Assembly: GCA_036940085.1 (NCBI GenBank)
Contig: JALLBK010000639.1
Span: 1-28,357, forward strand
DNA length: 28,357 bases
Reading direction: 5' to 3'
DNA from: Discostella pseudostelligera
Lineage: Eukaryota; Bacillariophyta; Thalassiosirophyceae; Thalassiosirales; Thalassiosiraceae
A program made the position numbers and the translations under genes. Below the pieces are notes generated by a model that was given only the letters and a program-made list of their open reading frames with translations, was not told where the DNA came from and made no database searches. Shown one piece after another: positions 28,336 to 28,357 of this stretch; the stretch's first letter is position 1; every line of letters starts with the position of its first letter.

Positions 28336-28357
28336 GTGAGTGCGAACTTGATGTTGT
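28336..28357 (+). other. Start of a second intron, running off the window
   Basis: GTGAGT follows CPYEA plus the first base (T) of the next codon, exactly the position and phase of the intron at 27827. The acceptor lies beyond the window. Confidence 0.8.

Noticed and set aside
1..28357. tRNA, rRNA, CRISPR array, IS element or bacterial operon features
   Set aside because: No cloverleaf with a TTCGAAT-type loop, no regular spacer array, no transposase and no terminal repeats were found. Spliceosomal introns argue for nuclear eukaryotic DNA.

Overview
The window reads as nuclear DNA of a photosynthetic stramenopile, most likely a diatom. The grounds are short introns of about 94-109 bp with GT...AG borders, compact gene spacing (about 150-800 bp), both strands used, low-complexity D/Q/S/G-rich proteins, and perfect TGACGTCA (CO2/cAMP-type) elements of the kind described in diatom promoters. 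The assignment is an inference from style and gene families; no rRNA or organelle marker is present. Several apparent starts are non-ATG, so I used the first in-frame ATG.

Layout, left to right: a plasma-membrane ammonium transporter (95-1777 +); a 1.8 kb intergenic stretch with a degenerate tandem duplication; a secreted trypsin-like protease with a GVPP-repeat hinge and a C-terminal extra domain (3558-5051 +); a long coiled-coil protein (5423-8263 -); a type II membrane sulfotransferase (8670-10245 -) split in this assembly by a 72 bp duplicated segment flanking a single N; a two-exon gene with a very long disordered N-terminus and a C-terminal START-like lipid-binding domain (10846-14417 +); a large type II membrane protein with six 6-cysteine repeats (14624-18397 -); a three-exon glutathione reductase (18770-20748 +); a RhlG-like short-chain dehydrogenase (20914-21912 -); a two-exon CAMK/CDPK-like protein kinase (22293-24267 -); and a second, divergently oriented paralogue of the 6-cysteine repeat protein (25035 to the window end, +), which carries a frame break and runs off the edge.

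The most unusual content is the pair of 6-cysteine repeat proteins. They bracket the reductase/dehydrogenase/kinase cluster as an inverted pair. They share a cytosolic acidic N-terminus, a DWYGxGG motif, one transmembrane helix and an ectodomain of about 120-residue repeats ordered as alternating A and B subtypes and a closing C subtype. I cannot assign this repeat to a functional family. Their promoters share a TGACGTCA element, a GGGGCTGAT box and AAAGATCCA boxes. In the plus copy two repeats are interrupted by introns at the same tyrosine codon, which suggests exon-level duplication. A plausible but unproven role is a cell-surface, disulfide-rich adhesion, wall or binding protein.

The genes do not form one obvious pathway. 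They are a mix of nutrient uptake (ammonium), secretion and surface functions (protease, sulfotransferase, repeat proteins), redox (glutathione reductase) and signalling (kinase, START protein).
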